DNA of 60,740 bases, from positions 1-60,740 of the forward strand of contig CAKKSP010000041.1 of assembly GCA_919902045.1 (NCBI GenBank), written 5' to 3'. A model generated the notes under the pieces. The model searched no databases. It saw only the letters and a program-made list of their open reading frames with translations, and was not told where the DNA came from. Made by a program: the position numbers and the translations under genes. This DNA comes from Omnitrophica bacterium GWA2_41_15 (GTDB taxonomy: Bacteria; Omnitrophota; Gorgyraeia; Gygaellales; Profunditerraquicolaceae). This document shows, one piece after another, positions 1 through 10,882 of the stretch (the first letter of the stretch is position 1; each line of letters opens with the position of its first letter).

Positions 1-302
1 AATTGTTTTCTTCTATAAAAGATTTGCCTTTTGATTCGCGGAAAACCGAATTGGTTGAGGGTAAGGGGTGCCAGGAATGCCGTTTTACCGGTTACCGCGG
101 CCGTACGGGAATTTATGAGATATTGCCATTAAGTGACCAGCTTCGGGAGTTGATTATTACCCGCGCTTCAAGCCAGCAGATTAAACAACTCGCGCTTTCG
201 CAAGGTATGCGCACGCTGCTTTATGACGGGTTACGTAAAGTCGGAATGGGACTTACTACGTTTGCAGAAGTCAAGCGCGTAACACAGCAGGATATAGTTT
301 GA
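1..302 (+). CDS. gspE: Type II secretion/type IV pilus assembly ATPase, C-terminal part (partial)
   Basis: This is the 3' end of a gene that starts left of the window. The visible ~100 residues match the extreme C-terminus of GspE/PilB ATPases: a CxxC pair in KGCQECRFTGYRGRTGIYE, which is half of the zinc-binding tetracysteine motif, then the IYEIL segment and the helical tail ending near a LTTFAEVKRVT stretch. The family forms a cytoplasmic hexamer that powers pseudopilus or pilus assembly. Its stop codon overlaps the next gene (gspF) by one base, so the two are translationally coupled. The Walker motifs are outside the window, so GspE and PilB cannot be told apart here. Confidence 0.85.
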   Translation, partial: LFSSIKDLPFDSRKTELVEGKGCQECRFTGYRGRTGIYEILPLSDQLRELIITRASSQQIKQLALSQGMRTLLYDGLRKVGMGLTTFAEVKRVTQQDIV

Positions 303-1513
303 TGCCGCGATACCGCTATAGCGCAAAAAGCTCAAGCCAAGAAACAGTGCAAGGCTTAATTGACGCTGAAACTACCCAAGACGCAATCTTGCAACTTACG
401 CGCACAGGTTATTTTCCTTTAACTGTGGATGCGGCAGATTCTTCGCATTTAAATAATCGTCAAAGTATGCTTAAAACAAAAATAAGCAGGCGGGAACTGG
501 CGTTATTTACCCGTCAGCTTTCAAGCCTTACTGAATCCGGTATCAATATTATCAACGGGCTTATTATGGTTGCTAAGCAGATGCCGAATAAAGGAATGCA
601 GGCGCTGCTTGGCGAAATTATTGATAAGATCAAAGACGGTAGTTCCTTGGCAGAGAGCCTAAGTTTTTATCCTCAAGCTTTTCCGCGGCTTTATACGGCA
701 ATGATCCATTCCGGTGAATCAGGAGGAAAAATTGAACCTGTGCTCAGGGAGTTGTCGGATTATCTTGAAAAAGAGGAAGAGTTCAAGAATGCTGTCTGGG
801 CAGCGCTAACTTATCCGTTATTTGTGCTTATTGCCGGAATAGCAAGTGTTACGGTATTGATCGGTTTTGTAGTGCCGAGACTGGCCAGTATGTTTACGGA
901 TATGGGGGAAAGTTTGCCATTTCCTACCCGGGTAGTTATTTCATTTTCGCAAGGGATAGGAAAATTTGGTATAATTGTTGCGGCATTATTTGTAGTAGTA
1001 ATAATTTTATGGCAGAGGCTTCGCAGAACAAGCCGTGGAAGAGCTGTTATCGATACCCTGAAAATAAAAATTTTTCTGTCAGGGGAAGTTGTGCTAAAAA
1101 CTGAAATCAGCCGCCTAATGCGCACATTGTCGTTGTTACTTTCAAGCGGAATGCCGATTACTCCCAGCCTTGAAATTGCCTCTTTAGTTACAGATAACGC
1201 TGCCATAAGTTTACATATGCAAAAAGTAAGAGAGCAGATTTCAAAAGGCGCAAATTTATCCGGTTCTTTAAAAGAAACGAAATTTTTCCCGGATCTGGTA
1301 ATCAGTATTATTGCAGTAGGCGAAGAGACGGGCGCTCTTGATAAAGCGTTGCTTCGCGTGGCGTTAAATTATGAGCGGGATGTGGATGTTTTGCTAAAAA
1401 CTGTGGTGCGTTTACTTGAGCCTTCGATAATCCTGATAATGGGGTTGGTGGTGAGTTTTATCGTTTTTTCGATGCTGCTTCCGATTTTTCAAATTAATAT
1501 GCTGGTCAAATAA
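302..1513 (+). CDS. gspF: Type II secretion inner-membrane platform protein GspF/PilC
   Basis: This protein of about 403 residues has the normal GspF/PilC length and two repeated T2SSF domains. Each contains the family pattern: LALFTRQLSSLTESGINIIN near residue 65, and EISRLMRTLSLLLSSGMPIT in the second half. Hydrophobic segments lie near residues 165-195, 220-240 and at the C-terminus (IILIMGLVVSFIVFSMLLPIF). It is the inner-membrane platform worked by the GspE ATPase. I chose ATG 302 over TTG 299 because it gives the TGATG overlap with gspE. Confidence 0.92.
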   Translation: MPRYRYSAKSSSQETVQGLIDAETTQDAILQLTRTGYFPLTVDAADSSHLNNRQSMLKTKISRRELALFTRQLSSLTESGINIINGLIMVAKQMPNKGMQALLGEIIDKIKDGSSLAESLSFYPQAFPRLYTAMIHSGESGGKIEPVLRELSDYLEKEEEFKNAVWAALTYPLFVLIAGIASVTVLIGFVVPRLASMFTDMGESLPFPTRVVISFSQGIGKFGIIVAALFVVVIILWQRLRRTSRGRAVIDTLKIKIFLSGEVVLKTEISRLMRTLSLLLSSGMPITPSLEIASLVTDNAAISLHMQKVREQISKGANLSGSLKETKFFPDLVISIIAVGEETGALDKALLRVALNYERDVDVLLKTVVRLLEPSIILIMGLVVSFIVFSMLLPIFQINMLVK

Positions 1514-1517
1514 ATTT

Positions 1518-2897
1518 ATGAACAATCCTTATTTTATATTACAGTTCGCGCAGGATTCTTTAAAAGTGGTGCGAGTAAATAATAACGGCGATTTACAGGT
1601 AGAATCGCGCAGCTTGAATAAAGAGACTCTGAAGGAACAGCTGGCCGATTGTTTTAAAAAACTTAAATTTCATAATCATCCATGCGTAGTTGTGCTTGCG
1701 CGCAGTCAGGCAACATGCCGTTATCTTAAAATCCCCGGCACAAAAATTCAGGAAATAGAGCGCATGCTTACTATGCAGGCAGCGGTATTGTTGCCTTACC
1801 CACAGGATAAGCTGGTCTGTGGGTATCAAATTATCCAAACTGATAAAAGTAATTTCACGCATGCGGATTTAGTGATTGTGCATAAGGAACTGATTTTAAA
1901 AATTCTTGATCCGGTTTTAGAATTTAAACCGCGTAAGGTTTCAGTATTATTAAGCTCCTATGGTTTAGGTAATTTTGCGCGTTTTATAAAGCAAGAAAGC
2001 CAGAATCCTGTCATGCTTTCTGAATTTAACGATAATCAGGCTGAAGTAGCAATTGTGCAGAAAAATAAAATTCTTTTTGGCCGCTCTTTTCGGCTTGACC
2101 GCACGGCGCCTAGCTGGGAAAAGATTTTTTGCGAAGAGTTATTAAAAACAAAAGAAGCTTATCTTAAGGAAACTCAAGGCCTGCCTTTAGAAAAGCTCGT
2201 TCTTTTTTATCCGCAGGGGGCAGTTTTAGATAAAGAAAAATTTGCAAGCCTTTCGGGAATTTCCGTAGAAACTTTTGATTATACCGTCTCTTTAAAGTTG
2301 CCGGATGAATTTAAAAAAGATCCCGCATTTATTTTTAATGGATGGGCAGCGCTATTTGGTTTTAGCTTGGGCCTTCCTGAAAAATCTCTTAATTTGCTGC
2401 CTTTAGAGCTTAAAGAAAAACAAAAAAAACTAACCTCACTAAAAGATGCGGTTTTAATATTATCTTTTCTGTTCTTATCCTTTGTTTTGTGGGCGGTGAT
2501 TTTAAATCGCGGCGTTCAGGCTAAGGGAGATTATCTTAAGAAGATCCAGGCGCGTATTGCAGAAACCGCAAAAGAAGCCATGCCGCTTGAGGAGATGGAA
2601 AAGAGGTTTGAGAATCTTAATCGGTATACTGATAAAAAAAGTGTCAGCCTTGAAATATTAGGCGCATTGGGGGATTTAATTCCGCAGGAGGTTTTTCTTT
2701 CTAATTTTATTTATGCCCAGGAGGAGATAAGTTTACGCGGCCAAGCTAAAATAATCAGTCAGGTTTTGGAGTTTGTAAAAGCGCTTGAAAAATCTTCCGT
2801 GTTTAAGGGGTATGAGATAAAAATAAAATTTGCCACACAAAGAGGCGCAGCTAAAAATGAGGCAATTGATTTTGAGATTTCCTGCCTCAAATCATAA
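1518..2897 (+). CDS. PilM/GspL-like actin-fold assembly protein fused to a PilN-like domain
   Basis: This 459-residue protein begins with an actin-like fold of the PilM/GspL type (MNNPYFILQFAQDSLKVVRV, then a CRYLKIPG...E-I-ERMLTMQA segment as in PilM). One transmembrane helix follows near residues 308-328 (ILSFLFLSFVLWAVIL). The remainder, about 120 residues, resembles periplasmic PilN (LGDLIPQEVFLSNF followed by a VLEFVKALEKSSVF stretch). The combination matches GspL topology, or a PilM-PilN fusion. It starts 4 bases after gspF and is followed 6 bases later by a GspM/PilO-like gene, so it belongs to the inner-membrane assembly platform. Confidence 0.75.
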   Translation: MNNPYFILQFAQDSLKVVRVNNNGDLQVESRSLNKETLKEQLADCFKKLKFHNHPCVVVLARSQATCRYLKIPGTKIQEIERMLTMQAAVLLPYPQDKLVCGYQIIQTDKSNFTHADLVIVHKELILKILDPVLEFKPRKVSVLLSSYGLGNFARFIKQESQNPVMLSEFNDNQAEVAIVQKNKILFGRSFRLDRTAPSWEKIFCEELLKTKEAYLKETQGLPLEKLVLFYPQGAVLDKEKFASLSGISVETFDYTVSLKLPDEFKKDPAFIFNGWAALFGFSLGLPEKSLNLLPLELKEKQKKLTSLKDAVLILSFLFLSFVLWAVILNRGVQAKGDYLKKIQARIAETAKEAMPLEEMEKRFENLNRYTDKKSVSLEILGALGDLIPQEVFLSNFIYAQEEISLRGQAKIISQVLEFVKALEKSSVFKGYEIKIKFATQRGAAKNEAIDFEISCLKS

Positions 2898-2903
2898 AAA
2901 AAG

Positions 2904-3425
2904 ATGAAGATTCTAAGCCTAAGAGAAAAACGGATTCTTTGGGTGGTAGTAGGTTTATTGGCAGTCGGCCTTCCGGCGCAGATATTAGTTTTTCCGCTTC
3001 TTGAAAGCCACCGCGATCTTGATAAAAAAATCCTTGCTGCTCAAATTAAAGCGAATAAATATGAACGCCTGATACAGCGTAAAGATGCCTTGCAAAAGAA
3101 ATACCAGGCGATTTCCTTTGTTTTAAAAAATTCATCCGGAGCCCAGGAAACAATTGTTGAGGGCTTAAGTGAGCTTGAGTCATTGGCAAGAGAAAGCGGG
3201 ATTAGAATTTTAGATATCCGTCCGCAACTTTTAAAAAAAGACAGCTCTATTAAAGAGACGGGGATTGAGCTTAAGGCCGCAGCTAATATGGAAGGTTTTA
3301 TCCGTTTTATCTATAAAGTCGAGCGCTCGCTCACTTTATTTAAAATAAAGAAAATCCAACTTACCACCAAACCCGGCTCGCCCATGCTTGAAGGCTCCTT
3401 TAGTATCGCCCGCCTCGCGCTTTAA
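2904..3425 (+). CDS. PilO/GspM-like inner-membrane assembly protein
   Basis: This 173-residue protein has a short cytoplasmic start, one membrane helix at residues 12-32 (ILWVVVGLLAVGLPAQILVF), a coiled-coil-prone stretch and a small alpha/beta periplasmic domain. The size, topology and position directly after the PilM/GspL-like gene fit GspM or PilO, the partner of GspL/PilN. Sequence similarity is weak in this family, so the assignment rests mainly on topology and context. It is the last gene of the operon, and a long inverted repeat follows 12 bases after its stop. Confidence 0.65.
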   Translation: MKILSLREKRILWVVVGLLAVGLPAQILVFPLLESHRDLDKKILAAQIKANKYERLIQRKDALQKKYQAISFVLKNSSGAQETIVEGLSELESLARESGIRILDIRPQLLKKDSSIKETGIELKAAANMEGFIRFIYKVERSLTLFKIKKIQLTTKPGSPMLEGSFSIARLAL

Positions 3426-3437
3426 ATAGATTAGAAT

Positions 3438-3522
3438 AAATTAGGGACAGACACCTATTTTTTTGAAAAGAACTCAAAAATAGAAAATTGTAAAATAGAA
3501 AATAGGTGTCTGTCCCTAATTT
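3438..3522 (+). repeat. 85-bp inverted-repeat element (REP/MITE type) matching the RAYT transposon ends
   Basis: Two perfect 24-base arms (3438-3461 and 3499-3522, core TTAGGGACAGACACC) flank a 37-base AT-rich loop. The same 24-base arms bound the RAYT transposase gene at 37699-37722 and 38436-38459. I read this as a non-autonomous relative of that element. It sits between the secretion operon and groES, where it could also act as a terminator or RNA-stabilising hairpin. Confidence 0.9.
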
Positions 3523-3580
3523 AACATCACCATACCAAATACCAATCAGTAAGCGCTCACCAATTTTTTTAAAAAAAATC

Positions 3581-3608
3581 TTGACAAGTTTCGGGATTTG
3601 TTTATAAT
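3581..3608 (+). promoter_or_regulatory. Sigma70-type promoter of groES-groEL
   Basis: A perfect -35 TTGACA (3581-3586) is separated by 16 bases from a perfect -10 TATAAT (3603-3608). The CIRCE operator begins at the last base of the -10 box, so bound repressor would block initiation. GroES starts about 55 bases downstream. Confidence 0.85.
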
Positions 3609-3634
3609 TGGCACTCTGCGGGTGAGAGTGCTAA
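3608..3634 (+). promoter_or_regulatory. CIRCE operator (HrcA binding site)
   Basis: The arms TTGGCACTC and GAGTGCTAA flank a 9-base spacer. This is the canonical CIRCE layout (consensus TTAGCACTC-N9-GAGTGCTAA) with one difference in the left arm. It predicts heat-shock control of groES-groEL by HrcA, whose gene is not in this window. Confidence 0.95.
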
Positions 3635-3663
3635 GATACAACCTATTTAAGGAGGTGTGGGGA

Positions 3664-3954
3664 ATGAAGATTCAACCATTAGGTGACAGAGTAGTAGTAA
3701 AACCCTTGGAACCAGAGAGCAAGACCAAGGGCGGGATTGTTTTACCTGATACGGTTAAAGAAAAGCCTCAAGAGGGTGAAGTCATTGCCGTAGGTAAAGG
3801 TAAGGTTCTTGATAGCGGCGCCATTCAAGCTCTTGAAGTTAAAGCAGGCGATCGCGTGCTTTACGGAAAATATTCCGGGTCAGAAATTACTACCAAAGAC
3901 GGCCAGGAACTGTTGATTATGCGCGAGGAAGATATTTTAGCGGTGATGAAATAA
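3664..3954 (+). CDS. groS: Co-chaperonin GroES
   Basis: This 96-residue GroES has the family start [14 protein letters not shown], the mobile loop region ([18 protein letters not shown]) and the C-terminal [14 protein letters not shown]. It caps the GroEL ring during ATP-driven folding. The reading frame is open upstream to 3598, but ATG 3664 is chosen because it follows a strong GGAGG ribosome site and gives the standard N-terminus. The gene lies directly behind the CIRCE-controlled promoter and 18 bases before groEL. Confidence 0.97.
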   Translation: MKIQPLGDRVVVKPLEPESKTKGGIVLPDTVKEKPQEGEVIAVGKGKVLDSGAIQALEVKAGDRVLYGKYSGSEITTKDGQELLIMREEDILAVMK

Positions 3955-5622
<1,668 letters not shown>

Positions 5623-5650
5623 AACAGAGTGAAGAGTTAAGAATTAATAG

Positions 5651-5708
5651 AAACTAGGGGACGCTTCTGGGGTTTTGAAGAAAAAACTACCGAAGCGTCC
5701 CCTAGTTT
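5651..5708 (+). repeat. Inverted repeat after groEL (TAGGGGAC family), possible terminator
   Basis: Perfect 17-base arms (AAACTAGGGGACGCTTC at 5651-5667, reverse complement at 5692-5708) enclose a 24-base loop, and a short T run follows. The hairpin plus T run could end the groES-groEL transcript. The TAGGGGAC core relates it to the other dispersed inverted repeats in the window, so it is probably a repeat element used as a terminator. Confidence 0.75.
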
Positions 5709-5753
5709 TTTATCTTGCAAATATAAAATCTTTACGATAGAATAACAAACATT

Positions 5754-6680
5754 ATGAGCTCCACGTATACCATAGGGATAGATTTAGGTGGAACAAATCT
5801 CAAAATTGCTTTGGTTGAGGCGTCTAACCGTATTAAAGACAAGCAGGTATATGATACGCGTTCCTACCGAAATAAGGAAAGTTTAATCAACGCGATTACA
5901 ACTGCCTGTCAAAATATCATCGCCAAAAATAAACTTAATAAAAATCAAATTTCTGCCATAGGTCTGGGCCTTCCCGGCCCAATTAATTCAAAAAAAGGTT
6001 TAGTCCATTTTTTCCCGAATATTCCCGGATGGAAAGAAGTTTATTTAGGAAAGATTCTTAAAACGCGTTTAAAGAACGACATCTATTTAGATAATGATGC
6101 TAACCTTATGGCGCTTGCTGAACAGCGAGAAGGTGCTGCTAAGGGTTTTGCTAATGCTGTTTGCCTGACTTTGGGGACAGGAGTTGGCGGAGGACTGATT
6201 TTAGAGGGCAAACTTTTTAGAGGAACTGATTTTGCCGCAGGTGAAATTGGACATATTCCGTTAGGTATTAGTGGAGAGCAATGTAATTGTGGAGGCCGTG
6301 CCTGTCTTGAAAGATATATCGGCAATAACCGTCTTCTTGAAAAAGCAAAGAAATCTTTCGGCAAAAATATCAGCCTTGAAGAATTAAGCCAGTTATCTAT
6401 AAAAAGAAATAAAAAAGCAATTGCCTTTTGGCAGGAAACAGGTGTTTATTTAGGAGTAGTTTTATCCGGAGTTGTTAATCTTCTAAATCCTGGTATTATA
6501 GTGCTTGGCGGCGGAGTGGCAAATGCTGGGAAAATATTATTTGATTCAGTAAAAAATACTATTCGTCAACGCGCCATGCCTGTTCAATCAGAGAATCTGC
6601 GGGTTGTAAAAGCGAAATTAGGCAGAGACGCCGGAATGATTGGCGCAGGGATTTTAGCCAGAGAGAAAGGCAAGGTTTAG
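5754..6680 (+). CDS. ROK-family sugar kinase (glucokinase-like)
   Basis: This 308-residue protein starts with the phosphate-binding motif [13 protein letters not shown]. It contains the ROK signature region [12 protein letters not shown] and the zinc motif (GH...[11 protein letters not shown]) near residues 164-182, with a second nucleotide-binding segment [16 protein letters not shown] kinases with this layout are commonly cytoplasmic glucokinases or N-acylhexosamine kinases. The adjacent transaldolase and the phosphofructokinase elsewhere in the window fit a glycolytic role, but the substrate cannot be fixed from sequence. It starts about 130 bases after groEL, so it probably has its own promoter. 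Confidence 0.85.
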   Translation: MSSTYTIGIDLGGTNLKIALVEASNRIKDKQVYDTRSYRNKESLINAITTACQNIIAKNKLNKNQISAIGLGLPGPINSKKGLVHFFPNIPGWKEVYLGKILKTRLKNDIYLDNDANLMALAEQREGAAKGFANAVCLTLGTGVGGGLILEGKLFRGTDFAAGEIGHIPLGISGEQCNCGGRACLERYIGNNRLLEKAKKSFGKNISLEELSQLSIKRNKKAIAFWQETGVYLGVVLSGVVNLLNPGIIVLGGGVANAGKILFDSVKNTIRQRAMPVQSENLRVVKAKLGRDAGMIGAGILAREKGKV

Positions 6681-6681
6681 T

Positions 6682-7326
6682 ATGAAGATATTTATAGATA
6701 GCGCTAATATAAAAGAGATCAAAGAAGCGGTTAGCCTCGGGGTAGTAGACGGTGTAACTACTAATCCTACTCTTGTAGCCAAAGAATCGAGGCCGGCTAA
6801 ACAACTATTAGAAGAGATTTGCGCGCTCCTGCCAGGGCCGGTAAGCGCAGAAGTTATCAGTCTTGAGTCTAGTGGTATGGTAGCTGAAGCCAGAGAGCTT
6901 TCGCGTATTGCTAAGAATATTGTGGTCAAGGTTCCTTTGATCAAAGAAGGTTTAAAGGCTGCCGCGATATTAGCTAAAGAGAATATAAAAACAAATGTAA
7001 CTTTATGTTTTTCCGCAAACCAGGCTTTGCTTGCTGCTAAGGCAGGGGCAGATTATGTTTCTCCGTTTATCGGCAGGCTTGACGATATCAGTCAGGAAGG
7101 TATGGCATTAATTCGCGACATCCGTCAGATTTTTTTAAATTACAAATTTAAAACCCAGATCATCGTTGCTTCTATACGTAATCCCGTGCATGTCCTGGAA
7201 GCTGCTAAAATCGGAGCTGATATTGCCACTATTCCTTTTTCAGTTATCGAACAGTTAATCAAGCATCCGCTTACTGACATCGGAGTGCAGAGGTTTATAG
7301 AGGATTATAAAAAGATACCAAAGTAA
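6682..7326 (+). CDS. tal: Transaldolase, short TalC/MipB type
   Basis: This 214-residue protein has the length of the short transaldolase/fructose-6-phosphate aldolase family. It opens with [19 protein letters not shown] and continues with [10 protein letters not shown], the Schiff-base lysine segment NIVVKVPL and [19 protein letters not shown]. It would exchange dihydroxyacetone units between sugar phosphates in the cytoplasm. It starts one base after the ROK kinase stop, indicating an operon. Members of the family act either as transaldolases or as aldolases, and the sequence alone does not decide between them. Confidence 0.9.
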   Translation: MKIFIDSANIKEIKEAVSLGVVDGVTTNPTLVAKESRPAKQLLEEICALLPGPVSAEVISLESSGMVAEARELSRIAKNIVVKVPLIKEGLKAAAILAKENIKTNVTLCFSANQALLAAKAGADYVSPFIGRLDDISQEGMALIRDIRQIFLNYKFKTQIIVASIRNPVHVLEAAKIGADIATIPFSVIEQLIKHPLTDIGVQRFIEDYKKIPK

Positions 7327-7328
7327 AT

Positions 7329-9560
7329 ATGAAAGAGCTTCTTTTAACGCAGATTAACGCAAATCAAACGCAGATAAACGCAGATTTTCAAAGTAAATAT
7401 CTGCGACCATCTGCGTGCAATCTGCGGGAATCTGCGTTAAAATTTTTAATTTTTGTATTTGTTTTATATTCCTTTCCTTGCAACTGCGCAGCACAGGAGA
7501 AAATGGAAGCTCCGGTAACCGTAAACGGAGATACGGTTGAGTATGACGCAAGCGGCAAAGACGTCGTTGCGATAGGGAATGTCAGTGTCCAATATAAAGG
7601 CTCAAAGCTTACCTGTGACAAATTAACCGTTAATACTACTACTAAAGATAGCCAGGCAGAGGGGCATGTAAGGATAGAGGATGCTAAGGGTGTGATGGAA
7701 GGAGAGCGTGGGAAATATAATTTTAACGCTAAATCCGGATCAGTTGAAAATGCTGAATTTCGTTCATCTCCTTACTTTGGCAAAGCCAAAAACGTACAAA
7801 AAATAAGCGATGCTGAATTTATCGCAAATAGAGGTTATTTTACCAGTTGCGATTACCAGAAGCCTCATTATCGCATTAAGGCAAAAACTATTGATTTTTT
7901 CCAGGAAGATAAAGTTATAACAAAGAACGCTGTTTTTTATGTTCAGGACTTGCCGCTTGCTTATTTAAAAAAATATTCCCATAGTTTAAAAGAGCCGATG
8001 ATGCATGTGCAGTTTATGCCAGGAAAGAGCAAAGATTGGGGCGCATTTCTATTAAGTGCCTGGCGTTATCAAGTTACCGATCATGTGCAAGGCAGGATTT
8101 ATGCTGATTACCGTGAAAAACTAGGGTCAGCCGAAGGTTTTGGCGCAAATTATGATACGGATAATTTTGGCCGCGGTGATTTCAAATTTTATTATACCCA
8201 AGAGCGCCCGAAGAATTTTAATGAAGGAGATCCTGCGGAGTTTGAGCGTTACTTGGTGCGTTCGCGCCATAAGTGGGATATTGACGAGCGTACTAATTTA
8301 GTAAGTGAATATTATAAGATTACCGATTCAAAACGCGTTATTTACGGAGGCGAATACAGTATTCTAAAAGATTATTTTTATCGCGAATACGAAAAAGATA
8401 CCCAACCGTCTAGCTATGCTTTATATCATCACGCTTTTGATTATAGCGGGATAGATGTGATGGTACAAAAGCGAGTTAATAGGTGGTATTCCTCTTATAC
8501 CGAGAAATTGCCTGAAATAAAATACAATCTTTCTTCTGTACAAGTTGGAGAAACCCCGTTTTATTTTGAGCATAATTCTTCTCTTGCGAATTTAAATCAA
8601 AAAAATGCAGTGCATTCTTCTCCTGAAGGAGTAAATTTGACCCGATTTGATACCACGAATAAAATATCACTTCCTACTAAGGTGTCATTTCTGCAGTTTA
8701 GGCCTTTTGCCGGGACCCAAGAAACTTTTTATGATAAAGGTGCAGACGGAGAATCGATTGCGCCTCGGACAATGTTTTTAGCCGGAGCAGATGTGAGTAC
8801 GAAGTTTTACCGGGTATTTAATCTCAAGTCGGAATTTTTAAAGATGCAGTTTAATGGTTTACGCCATGTTATTACGCCTACAATCGGTTATACTTATCAG
8901 CATGATCCGACTGTTTCCTCAAACCATATCCGGCAAATTGATGGTATTGATTCTTTAAGCCGCTCAAATAGTGCCTCTTTGGGGCTTTCTAACAAATTAC
9001 AAACCAAGCGTGATAATAAGAGTGTTGATTTTGCGGATTTTAATATTACTAATGCCTATACTTTTAAGACAGAAGGTAATAACGGCGGCAATTTAGGAAA
9101 TTTCCTTTTTGACCTGACAGTTTTGCCATATTCATGGATGCGTTTTGATACCGATGCTACCTATGATCATCGCAACGATTATTTTACCAATGCCAATTAT
9201 GATGTTAACTTTAACTTAGCTTCTAACAAGACTATTGGATTAGGTCAGCGTTATCAGAGAAAAGGCGGTAATGAAATTACCAATAGTTTTGACTGGCGTT
9301 TTACTCCGAAATGGCGTTTGGCGCTTTATCAACGCAGAAATATCGGGCATGACCCTTCGGTAAAAAAAGGTTTACGCGAGCAGGAGTATACGATCTCCCG
9401 CGACTTACATTGCTGGCAGATGGATTTTAGTTATAATGTTAAGCGGGGAGAGGGAGAAACAATTTGGTTAATCTTTCGTTTAAAAGCGTTTCCGGAAATG
9501 GAATTTGTGCTTGATCAATCATACCATGGCCCAAAAGCAGGGTCGCAATCGAATTCGTAA
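7329..9560 (+). CDS. lptD: LPS-assembly protein LptD (OstA), with a repeat-derived N-terminus
   Basis: This 743-residue protein has an OstA/LptA-like periplasmic domain at about residues 60-190 (APVTVNGDTVEYDASGKDVV, repeated strands ending SGSVENAEFRSS). The LptD-type beta-barrel follows, rich in alternating aromatic strands, to the C-terminus. LptD inserts LPS into the outer leaflet of the outer membrane. A signal peptide hydrophobic core lies at residues 38-49 (KFLIFVFVLYSF) with likely cleavage near residue 55. Residues ~6-37 are encoded by an inserted repeat (7342-7442), so the export signal now starts unusually far from the only plausible ATG. A gene for nucleotide-sugar oxidation follows 12 bases later. 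Confidence 0.85.
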   Translation: MKELLLTQINANQTQINADFQSKYLRPSACNLRESALKFLIFVFVLYSFPCNCAAQEKMEAPVTVNGDTVEYDASGKDVVAIGNVSVQYKGSKLTCDKLTVNTTTKDSQAEGHVRIEDAKGVMEGERGKYNFNAKSGSVENAEFRSSPYFGKAKNVQKISDAEFIANRGYFTSCDYQKPHYRIKAKTIDFFQEDKVITKNAVFYVQDLPLAYLKKYSHSLKEPMMHVQFMPGKSKDWGAFLLSAWRYQVTDHVQGRIYADYREKLGSAEGFGANYDTDNFGRGDFKFYYTQERPKNFNEGDPAEFERYLVRSRHKWDIDERTNLVSEYYKITDSKRVIYGGEYSILKDYFYREYEKDTQPSSYALYHHAFDYSGIDVMVQKRVNRWYSSYTEKLPEIKYNLSSVQVGETPFYFEHNSSLANLNQKNAVHSSPEGVNLTRFDTTNKISLPTKVSFLQFRPFAGTQETFYDKGADGESIAPRTMFLAGADVSTKFYRVFNLKSEFLKMQFNGLRHVITPTIGYTYQHDPTVSSNHIRQIDGIDSLSRSNSASLGLSNKLQTKRDNKSVDFADFNITNAYTFKTEGNNGGNLGNFLFDLTVLPYSWMRFDTDATYDHRNDYFTNANYDVNFNLASNKTIGLGQRYQRKGGNEITNSFDWRFTPKWRLALYQRRNIGHDPSVKKGLREQEYTISRDLHCWQMDFSYNVKRGEGETIWLIFRLKAFPEMEFVLDQSYHGPKAGSQSNS
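7342..7442 (+). repeat. ACGCAGATTAACGC-type inverted repeat inserted inside the lptD start
   Basis: Terminal arms of 14 bases (TTTTAACGCAGATT at 7342-7355, reverse complement at 7429-7442) bound about 100 bases. The inside is made of ACGCAGAT repeats on the left and ATCTGCG repeats on the right. It is translated in frame as residues ~6-37 of LptD, and removing it joins MKELL directly to a normal signal peptide core. Confidence 0.85.
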
Positions 9561-9572
9561 AAGAGGAAATTA

Positions 9573-10880
9573 ATGAAAATTTCAATTGTCGGTTCAGGTT
9601 ATGTCGGCTTAGTTAGCGGCGCCTGTTTTGCGCAACTCGGAAATAAAGTTATTTGTGTAGATAATAATAAAAAAAAGGTAGCTGCGCTTAAAAAGGGGCA
9701 TATACCGATATATGAGCCAGGCCTTAGTGAACTGATAAAAAGCAATGTTTTAAAAAAACGGCTGCACTTTACTGACAGTATCCGCGAAGGTGTAGAAAAT
9801 TCCGAAATAATTTTTATCGCCGTAGGTACTCCGCCTTCTGAAAACGGCGAAGCAGACCTTACCGGAATTGAAAATGTAGCTGCTAATATCGCTAAAAATA
9901 TGAAGAGTTACCGTTTAATAGTAGAAAAATCTACTGTTCCTGTTGAGACCGGCGAGTGGGTAAAACATACGATCAAATCATATATAAAAAAAGATGTTAA
10001 ATTTGATGTGGCTTCAAACCCGGAATTTTTGCGCGAAGGCCAGGCAATTGACGATTTTATGCATCCGGATCGGATTGTTGTGGGGCTGGAGTCTCAAACC
10101 GCACGCCAGAAGATGGAGCTGTTGTATAAGCCGCTTAATGCCCCGATTGTTTTTACCGACATAAAATCCGCGGAATTAATTAAGCATGCCTCAAATTCTT
10201 TTCTCGCCACGAAGATTTCATTTATTAACGCGGTTTCCTGTATTTGCGATAAAGTCGGGGCTGATGTTACAGAAGTTGCAAGAGGGATGGGTTTAGATAA
10301 GAGGATCGGCCCGGGTTTTTTAAGCGCAGGGATCGGTTACGGAGGATCATGTTTTCCTAAAGATTTAGAGGCTTTTGTTAAAATCTCTGAAAAATTAGGT
10401 TATAATTTTAAATTGCTTAAAGCCGTAAAAGAAATAAATGAAAACCAAAAAGATGAGTTTGTGCAAAAAATAAAGAACTCGCTCTGGATAATCAAGGATA
10501 AAAATATCGGAGTCCTGGGTATTTCTTTTAAGCCTGATACCGATGATATCCGCAGTGCTCCTGCCATAGATATCATTAAATCGCTGGAGGCTGAAGGGGC
10601 AAAAGTAAAAGTCTACGACCCTCAAGCAATGGATAAAACTAAGGGTATATTTAAGACTGTTAATTATTGTAAGGATCCTTATGCTGTGTGTAAAGGGGCG
10701 GAGTGTTTGTTGATTCTTACAGAATGGGATGAATTTAAAGAGCTGGATTTTTTAAAGATAAAAAAATTAATGCGACGCCCGATAATTATTGATGGCCGTA
10801 ATATTTATGATTCAAGGCGGCTGGAAAAAATAGGTTTTACTTATATCAGTGTTGGAAGAGGCGGCCTTTTAAGGAAATAA
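9573..10880 (+). CDS. ugd: UDP-glucose 6-dehydrogenase
   Basis: This 435-residue enzyme has the NAD-binding start KISIVGSGYVGLVSGACFAQLG. It also has the substrate segment SNPEFLREGQAIDDF, the catalytic cysteine in GYGGSCFPKDLEAF near residue 260, and the C-terminal UDP-binding domain (GVLGISFKPDTDDIRSAPA). It oxidises UDP-glucose to UDP-glucuronate in two NAD-dependent steps for surface polysaccharide synthesis. It lies 12 bases after lptD and 2 bases before a second nucleotide-sugar dehydrogenase, consistent with an envelope operon. Confidence 0.93.
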   Translation: MKISIVGSGYVGLVSGACFAQLGNKVICVDNNKKKVAALKKGHIPIYEPGLSELIKSNVLKKRLHFTDSIREGVENSEIIFIAVGTPPSENGEADLTGIENVAANIAKNMKSYRLIVEKSTVPVETGEWVKHTIKSYIKKDVKFDVASNPEFLREGQAIDDFMHPDRIVVGLESQTARQKMELLYKPLNAPIVFTDIKSAELIKHASNSFLATKISFINAVSCICDKVGADVTEVARGMGLDKRIGPGFLSAGIGYGGSCFPKDLEAFVKISEKLGYNFKLLKAVKEINENQKDEFVQKIKNSLWIIKDKNIGVLGISFKPDTDDIRSAPAIDIIKSLEAEGAKVKVYDPQAMDKTKGIFKTVNYCKDPYAVCKGAECLLILTEWDEFKELDFLKIKKLMRRPIIIDGRNIYDSRRLEKIGFTYISVGRGGLLRK

Positions 10881-10882
10881 TT

